A DNA stretch of 64,000 nt from Physcomitrium patens. Lineage: Eukaryota > Streptophyta > Bryopsida > Funariales > Funariaceae. The position numbers were made by a program, and so were the translations under genes. The stretch's first letter is position 1, and each line of letters starts with the position of its first letter. Under the pieces are notes generated by a model, which did no database searches, was not told the origin of the DNA, and saw only the letters and a program-made list of their open reading frames with translations. This document shows, one piece after another, positions 1-13,597 of this stretch. Where the stretch lies: assembly GCF_000002425.4 (NCBI RefSeq), contig NC_037263.1:12480733-12544732 (forward strand), read 5' to 3'.

Positions 1-3000
1 ACTAACGCCAAAGCCATTGCGCACTCCGTTCACAGCATTTGATTTGAGTCTCTTGGAATCTCGAGATGGATATCCCACTTGCAACGCGTCTACATCCTTT
101 AATAGCGGATCGAGGGTGTGAACTACCCTGCGGATGATTCCTGGACTTTCGCTTTCTTCTGTACTTTTATCTCGATAACCAGTCTCGTCTAAAGAACATC
201 CACTGTTGACATCATCTCCAAATTCGCGCTTGATACCACTGCTCTTGGGATTCGTTTTGTTATTCTTCAAATTATGCCGTTGAGATTCAAGACCATGAGG
301 AATGGCAAATGGATTACCAACCCAACTTACTTGAGGATAAAGTTCGACCAACTCACTTAGCTGCACACAACCACTAATTGAAACTTCACGGATTGAGGGA
401 TAAGACTTCAGCAAGCGCCCAAGTGCTTTAGAGCTCACATTCAAACAATAGTCCAATGTTATACGCCTCAACTTTCCCCCGCCAAAACCCTGCCACACAA
501 ACATGGATTGGTCACAGATAGATAAAACGAATAACCTGCAAGTAATACGACCCATTTTGACTCATACCTCACACATACTCTAGCCAAAAGAATAATGAAA
601 GCGTACGGCAACACAAACGTAAGGCAAATATTAATCATCTTGACCAAGTTTAGGTCAGAGGCCCCACAATTTTAATCCTTGCAATCTGATTGAATATCAC
701 AATCAATCACTGATCACCTAAAACTGGCAAGATGCGCTACTGACGTAAACAAGCTACGCAAATTACTTCCAATTGTACAAGCAACAATAAACCACTTCAA
801 CAAGATACATACCAACAAACCACCAATAATTGCATCATTACAATGCGATCCTAACCCAGACAGGTCAACATGCTTGGTGGACATTCTGATGCTTTGAGCA
901 CAATTCTTCCATGACTGGCAAGTGGCCATAGCTGCAACAAGTGATTTGGGATCGCCCCGCAGCAAGCGCAAAACTTTCGTCAATATTCTAGGTGGTAGCC
1001 ATGCCCGTCCAGTCTGTGACGAACTTCCTCCTGCGTCCAAGTTTGAGTGCTTTCCGTGCACTGCACCTGTTTCAGATGTTTCTTGATCAGAAGGAACTTC
1101 TTTTGCCTTCTTCTCTGCAGATGTAGCCATAGTTGCATGAACAGCCACTTGTGACGCTGTGCTGCTGCTTCCATCCAACTCAACCACAGACATATGGGGT
1201 AAACTCCGCATGCAGAGTTGCACGTCTTCAGCAGAACGTCCACCATCACTCCAGGAATTATGTTCCACCATGAATGGGCTGCCATCCACATTTGAAGAGA
1301 TTGTTTCTGTGAGAAGACAAGAGCAACTGTAAGATACTCACCGTGGTCCTGTGTGTCTAATATTAGTACCTCAAAAAAAAGTAAACTAACAAGATTCATT
1401 GAATTGGTGCTCAAATGAGATGAAGTTGAACTTATAAGCACTAAACGAAAAAACAGTCCATTGGCACATACCTGAACCCAAAGGAGCACTGTCGGCAGCC
1501 TTTTCTTTCCTCATTCGGATAGACTTGGCATTGAAAGGAGAGTCGTCATCAAGAGCCTGACTTGGAGACTGATGGGACTTCAGGGTCTCTACATCCTGCC
1601 TGCTATCATTACCAGTCTTAACACCAACCTTTTTCAATCCAGAGCTCCGCTTCATCGAGATTGGACATGCCACATCTACAACGGCACTTGCTGATAGAGC
1701 AATGTCTTCTTCCGATGTTGCATCAAGCGACACAACTTCCGGCAGTGCAACCGAACGCTTCGAATTGGACCAGACATCCAAAGCATCATTAAAGAATCCT
1801 GCAAAGCTGCCTCTAAAGGATTTCATGGCATGTTCATGTAATTTCCCATTAGTGTACCCAAGAAATTGTGGGTGATCATCATGGAATATCGAAGAACTAA
1901 CACTTCGCACATCTAACTCCATCAGATCGGGATGAGCAGGATGTGCAGTATGTGCGGGATCCTCACAGGAAATTGCTCCAGAAGGAACAGCGGGCCTCAC
2001 GGGATATCCGCTTCTCTCAAGAGAATGAGGCAGTGGCTTTGACGCAAAAGCTGGGGCGTGTGCATTATGAAGCTGTATGAGGTGAGAGACCGGGACCCAT
2101 AGATTGTCTCTTTTCCTAAATACACTTGCTCCAGCAGGCAATCCTCCTTCTGCAACAAATCCCTGTAAAGCAGACATGAGGAATGGTCCCCTCTCATGGC
2201 CTGCAGCATCCAAGTAATGCCAGACACCGCTTTCCAGCTGTAACTCGTGCTTTCTTAACACTACTGAGGCGGGGTTCTTGGTGCATTTAAATGCGACAGC
2301 AGGAACTTTGCCACTGAACGAGTATAAATCTTGAGCATCACCCCCAGACTGTTGATCCGGCTGTGGAAGAGGATGTGTTAACTCCACAGAATTGCGACCA
2401 ACGTTTTTGGAGGCAGTATCAGCTACTCCATTGAGCGAGTCGATATCTGAAGTAGTCCCTGGTAGAACAACTTGAGCTGTGACACTCGCAGTGTTCTGGT
2501 TTGCTGCAGAAACAGTCCTAGGCAAGGTAAGTTTCGTTTCAGATTTCTTTCTTTTAATGCGCAATTGCCCAGGCTTTCTCCGAGGATTTGTAGTATAGCC
2601 AGGCTCTTTCCCACGAGTTCCGGACGTTTCAACTGGAACATTCCCTCCAGCACTGGATTCTTTCGAGGATTTATGAGTAGCAGCAGTACATTTGGTTGGA
2701 ACGACTTCGAAAGGGCCGCCAGCTTTACTAGCTATTGAGTCAGTCAGAGGAGGGTGCACCGACTGACTATCAACGGTATTTCTCACCTTGTAAACAGCAG
2801 CGCAGGCCCAAGCTGGAACCTCTAGTTTTTTGTACTGGGAAACCACGACTCCGTGGATCAGCCTACGAGGATCTAATACTTCAGAATTACCAACCTCACA
2901 AAGGCTAACACCCATGTTCATGACCTCCTTTCTAAAGCTTATAACTTTGCCCCCAGGGAGTCCTGCATTTTCAGCCCTCTCTGTCTGAATGAGTTTCCAA

Positions 3001-6000
3001 TCCCCCCCTGCTGTCGGAAACTTCCAACAATTCGTGTTGCTAGATTGTGAGGGCAACTTAGCTCTCCCAGAAGACTTTATAACAGGCTGCACAGCAATTA
3101 TAGCAGCCTGACTTTCTGCAGGTGTATCGATTCGAACAGCCATTTCCTGCGCCTCCGAGACAGCACAAGGAGCAGTCGATAGTCCTGCAAATACAATTGA
3201 ACCACCTTCATCACCTTACTTATAACCCAACTCATATTGTAGAGTCCATGTTTGTACTGCACTAATACACTAGCAACAAAAATGAGTTGTAAGTGCACAA
3301 GGTAAGGTGAAGAATCAATGCCTAAGCTGTATATTCCGTACTGCTCTCGATGAGCAGCAAACACATTAGAACATTCAAATAAACAAAGAAACAAACCTTT
3401 GAAACCCCACATCACACATCCATTAAAGCTGAAAACCATTTCATGTCATAAAAGAAGATGAAACGAGCAACGGACATGTGCCATCCGTTCTAATTTCTTG
3501 CACTATGCCAGGGGACTACGATAAGATCCCAGAGTGAACCAGCAGAAAGGGACTCGGCCAGTTTAGATGTACGCCCTCTAAACCTTCAGCACAGCCAACT
3601 CTTAACATATATCAACTTAAACCCTACCCACCTTCACTCCCGCACTCGAAGTCATCCTCAATAATTCGCTGTGATGCAGCCATCAGGGCATCTGCGACAA
3701 AAGAAGACCTCTGATTTATAAACGCTGTGAAAAACCCTGGAGGGAGCCCTCATACTTAAGTAGAGAGAGTAGAGAACCACACGAACACCTTACTGCCCAA
3801 ATGAGCAGAGGCGGAGCCTGGCGCAGCCAGGTAAAGGGATCAAACATTCTTAAATGGAACAACCCGCCTAAACAAAATTATTAGGAAAAGACAATGCTCG
3901 TAAAGAATTTGTACCTCTGGATAGGAAATGAGTAAGTAGAATGCTAATTAGAAATTCTCACAGCTTTCCATAGCGAACAAAATTTTGATCCCCCAAAAGA
4001 ATAGCAATTCAAAACAGTTTCCTTTCGTAGCGCCTAATTGAACCAAAGGATATGACTCGGACGGAATAGCATTTGCCTCCGTCATGATGCGTACAAACTC
4101 CCCAAAAAGGAAAAATAAATTGTCCACTAATGTCACGATACATACCTGCAACACTGTCTTGCTCTCTGCCTTGAACTAAAGGAAAATTCAGCATCAGCTT
4201 CTCCACCCGTGCATCAATATTATACTGTTCCTCGCACATATCTGATTCTATGTTAGCTTCTTCCACTGCCTTCGAAGATTCTTTTACATCAGCGGAACTC
4301 ACACCCCCCATGTTGTGCGCGTTTGGCTTTCCGATATTGTTGAACCTTTCACCTCCATTCACTAACCCGACGCCAACGTCTGCTTGAGAGGCTGTACAAT
4401 TTTTCTGAGACCGAGGTCCTACAACCTGTTTCGAGTGCAAAGAAAGCTTTTTTTCTGCCGATGACCACTCATTCGTTCCGTCGTTCCTTATCATATGCTC
4501 TGACTGGAATTGCCGTCTCGGAAAAGAACTAGTGTTGTAATTATGCAATGACCCCGCAAACCCTCCAGAGTCAATATTTAGAGCCTCTCCACGTTCATTT
4601 GATCTATGAGAATTATTCCGATCAATAGAGTGACGTCCTCCCCACCCTGAGTTCAAATTAAGGTCACGAGCAGGCATACAAGCACCCATATCAGATGAAC
4701 GCTTAGACTCCTTGTGTTTGTAGGCAGACGGAGTAGAGCTGAGAGCACGACTATTTGCGTTAAAATTAGTAGCACTAGACATTAACTCTCCTCCCGACGA
4801 GTTCCAATCACTGTGCCTGTTCAAAGTGTCACTCGAGGCCAAAGGATCCGCACTTCCGTCATTACAGTGGTTCAACTCACCATCCCGATTCCTGACATTG
4901 TTACCACCCACAAGACCTGCAGGGCTACTGTTACTCTGCGAAGCACCCCGGTAGACAACTTCCTGTCCAGATTGATGTACATCCTTTCTCGCTGATAACC
5001 ACTCAGTTCCTTCTCTACTCTGTCCATCAAATTTACTTTCTAAGCAATCATCTGTCCCAATTTCTTTTGCGGTGATATCGGTCCTCAAACTAGAAGAGTT
5101 GTCTGCACACAACCGCACTTCTATTTCATTATCAACTACGGATTTCATCTTACCAACTTCCACGCCTGGACAATGCATAATCTTCGATGCAGATTTGTCT
5201 CCCGCATTAGCACTAAGCTCCGCAGAAGATTGTTGAGGGACTAGTTCATTAGCATCACCCTCAGATTGCAATTCCCCGTTCTCTAGATCTGAAACTAGAC
5301 TCTCTCCCTTCACCACTTGAGATGGTCCTGCGTTACTCCCATTGATACAAGAGTCCTGATCTTGACTCTTGTGTTCTGCTTCGTTGATACATAAAGCTCT
5401 TGTGACCTCAGGCCCAGCGCCTGCAGAAACACCAACCTTCGAATCGGGGTTGTCTGAAGCAAATTCAGAGCCACGATCGCTTTCCATTGGAGGTTTGATC
5501 CCAGACAATTCATCGCTTCCTGCAGAAGAGATTGTAGTAGCTTTTTCTTTCGTTGAAGAAACAATTCTACCCTCCTCGCCAGCGCTAGAGCTAGCATTAG
5601 CAAGGGCCTGGAAGCACCCATCGTTGTCCTCGGAATCCTTTCTTGGTGCAGCATTACGTTTAGGACTGCTACGCGCTTTCCCTACAGGTCGCCTAGACGA
5701 GATCTTTCTGTTGCTTTCATCAGCGGCCCGTGAATTTGGAGAAGGATTGAAATCCGCCCACCCGTTACGCCTATCTCTGGATCTGTCACCCACTCGATTC
5801 TGCATAAAGGCAACATTCCGATTTCCAGATTCCCGACCGACATATCCAGGCATGAGAGAATCCGGGAAGTCACCAGTAAACTGTTGCTGCCATCCATGTG
5901 GCCCATCGTCTCTGTTCAATAAGAAGGCAGCTTCTCTAGGATGTAAACCTATAGGCCTAATTCCAGTGTAAGGCCAAGCCCGCTGCTGTTGAACACCCCT

Positions 6001-6213
6001 TCCGAAAAAATCAACGTGTAAACCAACACCCCTGAAGACTCTCTGTGAGCATTCCCTAGCTAAATGTCCCGGCTGCCCACAATTGAAACAATTGCGGACA
6101 AAATCGGGCCGCGGAAACTGAGGTCGTCCTTCAAACTGGTGGCCACCAAAGCCTCGACTTCTATCCATGCAGTTAAAACGGTCAGGGGCTGCTGCCTTCC
6201 CGCAGTCCCACAT
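1..6213 (-). CDS. ATXR3: ATXR3/SDG2-like histone H3K4 methyltransferase, N-terminal part (partial)
   Basis: ATXR3/SDG2 is the main H3K4 trimethyltransferase of plants and acts in the nucleus. Four exons are read on the minus strand, all with GT-AG junctions and matching phases: 4146-6213, 1472-3184, 813-1306 and 1-489 (runs off the window). Together they give about 1588 codons without a stop. The identification rests on a GYF-like domain near residues 1005-1057 (WHYLDAAGHERGPF), followed by a leucine-rich-like segment with HVDLSGLG and REVSISGCVQLSELV, as in the middle of ATXR3. A CCHC zinc knuckle sits at residues 42-55 (CFNCGQPGHLAREC); I do not recall one in Arabidopsis ATXR3. The N-terminal half is low-complexity and Ser/Asn-rich. 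The catalytic SET domain is outside the window. I use the ATG at 6213; the frame stays open upstream (EVFPDVGDL), so an earlier coding exon is possible. The intron at 3185-4145 is 961 bp. Gene identity is confident, the exact N-terminus is not. Confidence 0.85.
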
Positions 6214-7746
6214 CAAATCACCAACATCCGGAAAAACTTCAGAGCCTGCTAGTCATTTTGTACGACACAGGTCAATTGGGACTGTTGAGTGCAGTAACGC
6301 AGAAATGAGCAAAACCAAGAATGAGAGTAACTTCGCTCAAACCTCAACTTCGGAAATTTCTAGCAGTGACCAATACATCAGAGTCAAAATAATTTGACAT
6401 AAACCTTGGTAATATAAATTCTGTATAAACCTAAAAATTCGACTGGAACGACAAAACTACGGAGCCTTTACAAAAGGATGTACTTCTACAAACTCATGTA
6501 CCCGATACCAATTCAGCTGACGTTTGATCCGCTTCTGGAAAATTCCTGATACAATAGAAACCCCCTAAAAAATTCACGATTGTATTTCACAAAGGCATGT
6601 GAAAATTAACTCCTACGTCTCCCAGCCCCTGCCATCTAACCCAAACACTCCAGTCGAAACAGCATTTTTCTATAGAGGGTACTTCTAAGGTCATCCCATG
6701 ACCTGAGTATCTTAGTAATATAGTAGAGGTTGAGAACAACAAAACCCTAAGTAAAACTCCTAAAACCTTCGAATAAGCTGGAGAGTGTTCGCTGCGACTA
6801 AATTGAATTCCAAGTACTACGTAACCATCTGTCTCGCATGGACCAAGGCAGACCATATTTCAAACAACGAAATAGAAGACAGTTTTAGGCATAACACCAC
6901 AGAGGAGCTACCAATTACCTCCACGCATGCCGCAAGGTTAGACTCTTGAACACTAATGACAGGCCAATCAACATTACCCCTGCCTCCATGCACTCCCGTA
7001 AAACAGACGTGTGAACGAGAAGCCTCAATGTAGCAGCTCTGCACAATTCCACATACCCTACGTCTCAATTCCGCAACAATGGCTTCGAGAGATTGACACA
7101 ATTGCACTACATATAGGCGCATCACCAAAAAGAAAAAAGAAAAGTGACAAAAAGAATTTAATGCTCTCTCCGTTGACGAGGGCATCCTACTGCCATAACA
7201 AAACCCTGGTTCTCGTAAGGGGGTTAATCATTAACAAAATCTCAGCATACTGCAACAATCATAGAGTGCTATAACCTATGGATGATAATAATCGTCCAAA
7301 ACTACAAATAAACGAAAAAAGCGTAAATAAATAAAATCGCTCGCATGGCAGTTCAGGAACACTATACGGAATAGAGAAAGAGCCTTGCCAAAGCAAACCC
7401 TAGGAGCTAACTCCATCTTCGAGCGCGCGCGACAGTCTTCCGCACCACCTCCGAACGCGCAAAAAGCGAGTAGCAGCATCCACAGGCCACAATTCCACCC
7501 AAGGCGCAAATCTAGGAAGCTAACATGGCATGAACCGAAAATCACATCACATCACCGCACCGCACCATGTGACACCACACCGCAAGCCAAGCACCACCGC
7601 GTGCAAAAAACAGCGCACTCACTCAGCTCTCGGCTCCTCTCTTTCCTCCCTCGAAGAACCGAACTGAAAATGATACGCACACGCGCGCGCTCACATGCAC
7701 ACAATAACAAAAACAACAACCAAAAACTACTCTAAAAAAAACGCAC

Positions 7747-7779
<33 letters not shown>

Positions 7780-8350
7780 ACAGAAAGTTCGGCGACCGCA
7801 GCGCGATGGTAGATGGAATCCGTAGGCAAAAGGCTATGACGAGCGATGGACGTGCGGTGGTGCGGTTGAAGGACGTCGGGAAGAAGGAAAGGGAAGGGAG
7901 CAGAGGCGAACAAGAAGATTAACGAAGTCTCACCACCATCCCCTCGTTTCATTCCCGCCTAGACTGCACCAACAGCCCTAAATGAGACAGAGCCTTCCTT
8001 CAGACCCTTCCCCCCTCCCTGCTTTATATGAATGTATGTATTCGTGTATATTTGTACGTATATTTTGTTTTAACTGTGTGAATGCACTCCTCGGTTTGTT
8101 CTCGAACCTGCTTCCTGTCCTGCTATTCCTACCCCGTCCGGTCCGTAGCGCGGAAATCCTTCCTACCTACTCGGCCTTGGGGCCACTCTCTTCTGCAGTT
8201 AGGTTCGGGACAAAGTAATTCCACCCAGAGTTTCTGTGCAAACCCGGGATCAGTTACTCCGTCACTCGCACAACGATCGATGAATGTAGTATTACACATC
8301 CTCTGTTCGTTGACTGAGCAGCCTTTTAAACAATCCCGTGTTTCCTACTT
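6214..8350 (-). promoter_or_regulatory. 5' leader, probable first intron and promoter region of the ATXR3-like gene
   Basis: No convincing protein gene is visible here; short open frames on both strands overlap each other and match nothing I know. Composition changes from gene-like to AT-rich at about 8350. A pyrimidine-rich tract (minus strand) ends in CAG just before the open frame at about 6243, so a 5' intron is likely. The transcription start is probably somewhere in 7400-8000, where GC content is higher. No clear TATA box decides it. Confidence 0.4.
7747..7775. repeat. Homopolymer A29
   Basis: An uninterrupted run of about 29 A follows an A-rich stretch from about 7695. On the minus strand, the sense strand of the ATXR3-like gene, it is a poly-T tract in the presumed promoter or leader. 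Such tracts stiffen DNA and exclude nucleosomes. It could also be a trace of a retroposed poly(A) tail. Confidence 0.9.
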
Positions 8351-8518
8351 GTAAATTTAGAAGGAAAAAGTAAATAAAAAAGTGAAAAGTGACCAAAAGT
8401 TTGCAAAGACCAACATTGAAGGTGGGGTTGTAACCATACGATTTTTGAACTTTAATATAATTATCATTTATGGGTTTGTTTAGAATAGTGTTTACTATTC
8501 ATTAGGACAAGTGTGTGG

Positions 8519-8550
<32 letters not shown>

Positions 8551-11095
8551 GTACTAGAGATAAAAGATCTATACCATCAATAATAAAATTTATTCATCAC
8601 TTGTGAAAAGCATGTATTGTACTTCACAACATGTTGAGTCAAATAATGTAATTACAACATTTTATTTTTTGATTAGTATCTTTATTAAACTATCATACAC
8701 TCAACGTTTCAATCTTTCAAGATTTTAAGTTAAAGGAATTTTAAACTGTGATTTGGTGTGTGTTTAAATCGAGGTTTTCATCATTTGATTTTGCATGATT
8801 ATTAAAATAAGTTTGATTGTATTGGCTGCAACAAGATAAGAGAAAAAGAATAATCACTTACTACAAAAGCTATAGGGTTGTGTAAAGATTACTAAAGGGA
8901 CTTGTGACAAATGACATAAATGTTGAAAATTACTGTATCTCTTGATTTCAAATTATTCTTCTTTATTTGTGTGCTTCATTTAGCATATAATTATTAAAAT
9001 GTATATTTTTGAATTTGGCATACACCTTCAAAAATAAAGAAATCTATTAATATATATTAAAGACAAGACAATGAAAATATTGAGACAATGAAAATATTGC
9101 AAATATTTGTATTTCGTGAAAGGAACAAAAATAAAAATAGAAATTATTCAATTGATCTATGATAAGATTAACAAGATGTGTTTGTATTAAGACATCTAAG
9201 AGAATATTTTATAAAATAAAATTATAAAATAAGGATGTTTAAGAATCACATTTGCAAATTTAGCTTGTTATTTTGTTAATGACTATTTATATGTGTCAAA
9301 CTTTTAAAACGAAAATAAGAGTTTTTTTTCTTGATTCACTAATTAGAATTGTATAATCTCTCTACTTGATATGTTTGATGGACCTGCTTGCTATAAACAG
9401 TTGCTCTTATAGCTTAGCACTTCCTATTTAGTAGGTGTTTTGAATATCTTATAGATAGTCTCTAGTAGATTTAGTGGCTTTGGTATTTAGTTTGATGAAA
9501 TTGTGTAAATAGTAATATAATTTACAACAGACAATAGTAATATATTTTACAATATATGGATCCTTGATTTGATTGCTCATATTATATATGTCCTTAAGAG
9601 AATTGGTTTTACACTTATATTCTATATTACAATAAATCTATGTTTATGGGGAACGATATACTATTAAAAAAAATCTGAAAAGTGGCACAATTTGTAACAA
9701 AGTAATTGATAAAATTATGAGAACATTGATTATTGTAAGAAATACTTATAAACTAGAACAAAACTTTATTTGGTTAGATGTAGTAGAAATAGTTGATTGT
9801 AAATGGACCATAGAGGGCAAAATTATGAACATTTTTTTTAAGAAACTTATATGGTGATGAAGATTAAGAGGATTAATAATATATATGAGCTTGTAGAAGC
9901 ACTTTAAAAATTTGAAAAAGTTTTTTTTTTAATCTACTCAAAAGAAAAATTAAATAGATATAATCAATTTTTTGAATATATAATTAAATCAAATAAGTGA
10001 ATTAAAGAATTGTAAAACAACACAAGTGACAATTCTTTTAGTAATCATATTCTTAGAAGATAGATTTATTCAAGCATTGTGCATTTGAGAAGCAATGCAA
10101 AATAAGATTTGATATTATTATTTTTTGTATTGAAGATATGCAAATTTAAAATATTATAAGTATTTTAAATAATTAAATATAATATTTTAAAATAAAATAT
10201 ACACATATTTGACATAATTGTACTTAAGATGATATTTCTAATGGTGAAGTATAAGATGGAAAGATACAAAAGTGAATACAACAAATATGTTAATAGAACT
10301 AATAATAGTTGAAAAGTTCAATAGAATATATTAGACTTGCCAATATTTTTTATATTGTTCTTATAGGGGTTCTAACAAAATACACAAATACTACTATGTA
10401 GCTTCTTTTAAATAGAGAAAGCAACAATAACATATCTACAATATGATATATATATTATTTGGTGTATGTTTAGGATATTTTGTAAAAACTCTTAAAGAAG
10501 TTAACAATTGTAGTGCTTAACTTAATAAAATACAATTGTATTTTGTATATAATAAGTTCTTGGTAAGACAACTCTATTGTATGATTTTTTTTATACATGC
10601 ATAATTTTATGTTTTTTTATTTAAAAAACTAATATTATGATTTAAATAATAATAAGCCTCAAAAAATTAAATAAAAGTACTTGTTAATTTATTACTATTA
10701 TTATTATTTTATTTTAAATTTATTTTCCTTTATAATAAAACTTGATTTCAAAATTTCCTAATAAAACATTTCATAATAAAACATTTCATAACAAAACATT
10801 TCATAATAAAACTTGATTTCAAAATTTCCTATCAAAATTTTCTTGAAGTTTATTAAAATACTGTACAAACATCTAGAAGAGTGAAATACTTTTATTGTCT
10901 TAAATAACAATAAAACAAAATAAAATAAAAATAAGAGCAACATCAAAAGAAAGATATAAAAAAGAAAAAAGGAAAGAAATTGGAAGCAGAATATTGGACA
11001 TACTAAAAGAAGAGCAAAGCCTATAGTAGGAACTAGAAGAAATATGTATATAAGAACAAGCAAACTTTGAAGAAAAACTTGCTAGAGATCTCAGA
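8351..11095. other. AT-rich intergenic desert, no gene seen
   Basis: The stretch is strongly AT-rich with stops in every frame. It holds a (TA)n run at about 8526-8550 and many short A/T runs. Some pieces near 9780-10100 look like worn transposon coding sequence, but I cannot align them to a specific domain. Confidence 0.6.
10734..10831. repeat. Nested direct repeat: 27-bp flanks around three 15-bp units
   Basis: A 27-bp sequence starting AATAAAACTTGATTTC occurs at 10734-10760 and again at 10805-10831. Between them (10760-10804) are three tandem 15-bp units of the form AATAAAACATTTCAT, the third with one change. The 15-mer shares its first eight bases with the 27-mer, so the array probably grew from one flank by slippage or unequal exchange. 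Confidence 0.85.
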
Positions 11096-11099
11096 CTAA

Positions 11100-11402
11100 A
11101 TATTAAAAAAAAAGACAGAAGCAAACTTTGAAGAGGAATTAGAAGAAGCACACGCAGAAGAGAACGATGAAGAAAACATAGAAGTAGCAGAAACAAACAG
11201 TAAAAGCAGGAGGAGACGTGAAAGCATCAGGAGAAAAGACACAACAACAACAACAAGAACAGTAGTCGAGGCAAAGAAAGGGATTGGAGTTGGAAAAGCA
11301 CTAAACAACGACCCATTGTCACACTTAACTTCCAATTGTCGATGCAAAAGTCTCTATATTCTCCACAATCCCACTCTCTCTCTCTCGCTCTCTCACTTAG
11401 AC
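11100..11402 (+). other. Possible relic of a Glu/Arg-rich coding sequence
   Basis: One plus-strand frame is open from about 11114 to the stop near 11430 without an ATG. It reads as Glu/Arg-rich protein (FEEELEEAHAEENDEENIEV, later SRRRRESIRRK). The bases are less AT-rich than on either side. A short direct repeat (GCAAACTTTGAAGA) occurs near 11060 and 11122. I do not recognise a family, and simple purine-rich sequence can give such a frame by chance. Confidence 0.2.
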
Positions 11403-12360
11403 TGTCTCTGTAGCAGCCGACTCGCTTGAATCACCCCACTTCACCATCACTGAATCAATGCACCTCGATCGATCGATCGATCGATGGGCACTGTTCTGCA
11501 AAGTTTGCACATCAACCTTTTCCAATCTTTCCAGAAAGCTTGTTGCTTGACGTGTATCTAATAGCGTTATCAGCGGGAAATGAGAGGCATGATCCTTGAT
11601 GTTAAAGCCAAAAGTTAAAAAAACGTCTTTGCTGGGAGTAACTTTGACTGAGAATTTATTCACTGTGTGGATACCGCATTGTTCAAGTGGTGGTTATTGT
11701 TGTCGAGTTATTTTTAGGTCATCGTCGATACCTGCCGACTCCAGTCACTCAAGCTCAAATTAGAAACCTCGCTGATCCCCCCAAGCTAACAAACTTGGAA
11801 CTTAACCATGAGACCACTCAATGAGAAATACTTTCGCCAGGCTTGTTACTAGTTAAGTCACAGATGATTTACAATTAAAATCATCTGCTTCGGGATTTGC
11901 AGGCCTATTCTTGGTTTCACTCTAAACACAGTACGTAAAATCAGATAACTAAGTAATACACTGTCAAACTCATGCCACGCTTAGACCATTAGGATCATAC
12001 ATCATCTCAATCTCCTTCCACCATCAACGCAGCACGGGAATGAGCACCGGAGGCTCATCTGCATCCCTTCCAGTGGCAGAAGTCAGTGTACGTGACCCAC
12101 CCTTGCCACCGCCAGCACGAAATTAATACAAAGCCAACACACAACCACCCACTCAAGGCTCACTTCTGGACACAATTGTATCAGACACTAGCAGAAAATT
12201 ATTTTCTGAGGCAAATTGGCCAGACAGCTTGTAAGACAGACACAGACCTGCAGGTGAAATCGCTGCGGAGGTGATGCTGCTGATGTCGATGTATACCGAC
12301 ACCCGGTGTCTGCGAACTGATCTTCCTCCACGGCTGTGAAGATTGCCACGCAGTAATTTA
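11403..12360. other. GC-richer island of unknown content
   Basis: This block has gene-like composition between two AT deserts. A minus-strand frame at 11397-11663 (88 codons) and a plus-strand frame at 12086-12274 (62 codons) are open, but neither has a recognisable motif. It may be a pseudogene fragment, a noncoding RNA gene or a remnant of a transposed segment. Confidence 0.3.
11466..11486. repeat. (CGAT)5 self-complementary microsatellite
   Basis: Five CGAT units in a row form a perfect palindrome that can fold back on itself. It also carries several GATC sites. It lies inside the small GC-richer island. Confidence 0.85.
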
Positions 12361-13519
12361 CTAAATAATCAGATGCTACCCATACCCCAGTTCATGATTT
12401 CTTAGCAAAACTCAACAAAAAATCTCATCTCAACATGGCTTGCGTGTCATATTTGTGTTGACATGATGTTTGATAAGAAATTAAAGTAAGTAAGTTAGCA
12501 AGTATGTAAGTATCTTAACATAAAAGTTGAGATTGAAAATATTGTGAGTGGAATTTTTTGGGAGATTTATGGTAACAATTCTGTTTGTTTTTCATTTATT
12601 TCTTTACTTTTTTGTTTAATGCATGATGGTTTTAGAATGATAAATGTATAGTGATACTATATAGGAACTGGATATTAACAAGTGGGCTAACAAGCCAATT
12701 GTAGGAGAAAAATCAAGAAAAAATTATATATATATATATGTACAAAGAAATAAAATATTCAATTGATTTATGATATTAAAAATAGAGAATCATAAATGCT
12801 ACATCTCCAATTGATATTGCTACATTCCACAAGACTTTTACACAACTTAAATTGACTAAAAAGTGTGCTTTTATGTTTAAGGCATGTTTGACAATCTAAT
12901 ATTTAATCCCAATACTGACCCAAAAAAGAATAAATCATATTTTGTATATTTTTTGTAGTCAAATAATTTTTATTTTTATTTTTATTGAATTAAAAGTTTT
13001 TTGAAATAATTTTTTTATAAATTAAAAAAACAACTTGGAACATGGTTTTTCAAAAAATATTCATTGTATTCCTTTCAAGCACCACCATTTTTTAAAGCAA
13101 AGAAAGGAAAAAATGCACAAAGAAAAGTAGCGTATTATTAGCTAGTTGTCTATAATGAGGTTACATGGAGTGTAACAATATCAATTGGAAATGTAGCAAT
13201 AACAATTCTCTAAAAATGTACATTTTATTAAATTTTATTAGAACATCAAATCTAGAAATAATACTAATTTATATTGATAATTTAAAATATATTTTTACTA
13301 AACATATATAATAAAAAATAAATATAAAAACAAATTTAATACCATGTAAAAAATAGAATACAAATTATTTTCTCATACATATATTCATGATTAAGGTAAA
13401 TCTACATAAATACTTTGTAATTTTTTAATTTTTTAAACTCAACATAAAAATGCATATTATATCCTTTAAAATACAACTTACAAGATTTTTTTTACCTTAC
13501 AAAAAAAATTTTAAATTTA

Positions 13520-13597
<78 letters not shown>

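Noticed and set aside
7623-7952. Minus-strand frame of 109 codons near the ATXR3 promoter
   Set aside because: It runs through a homopolymer tract that encodes a poly-Phe block; no conserved motif.
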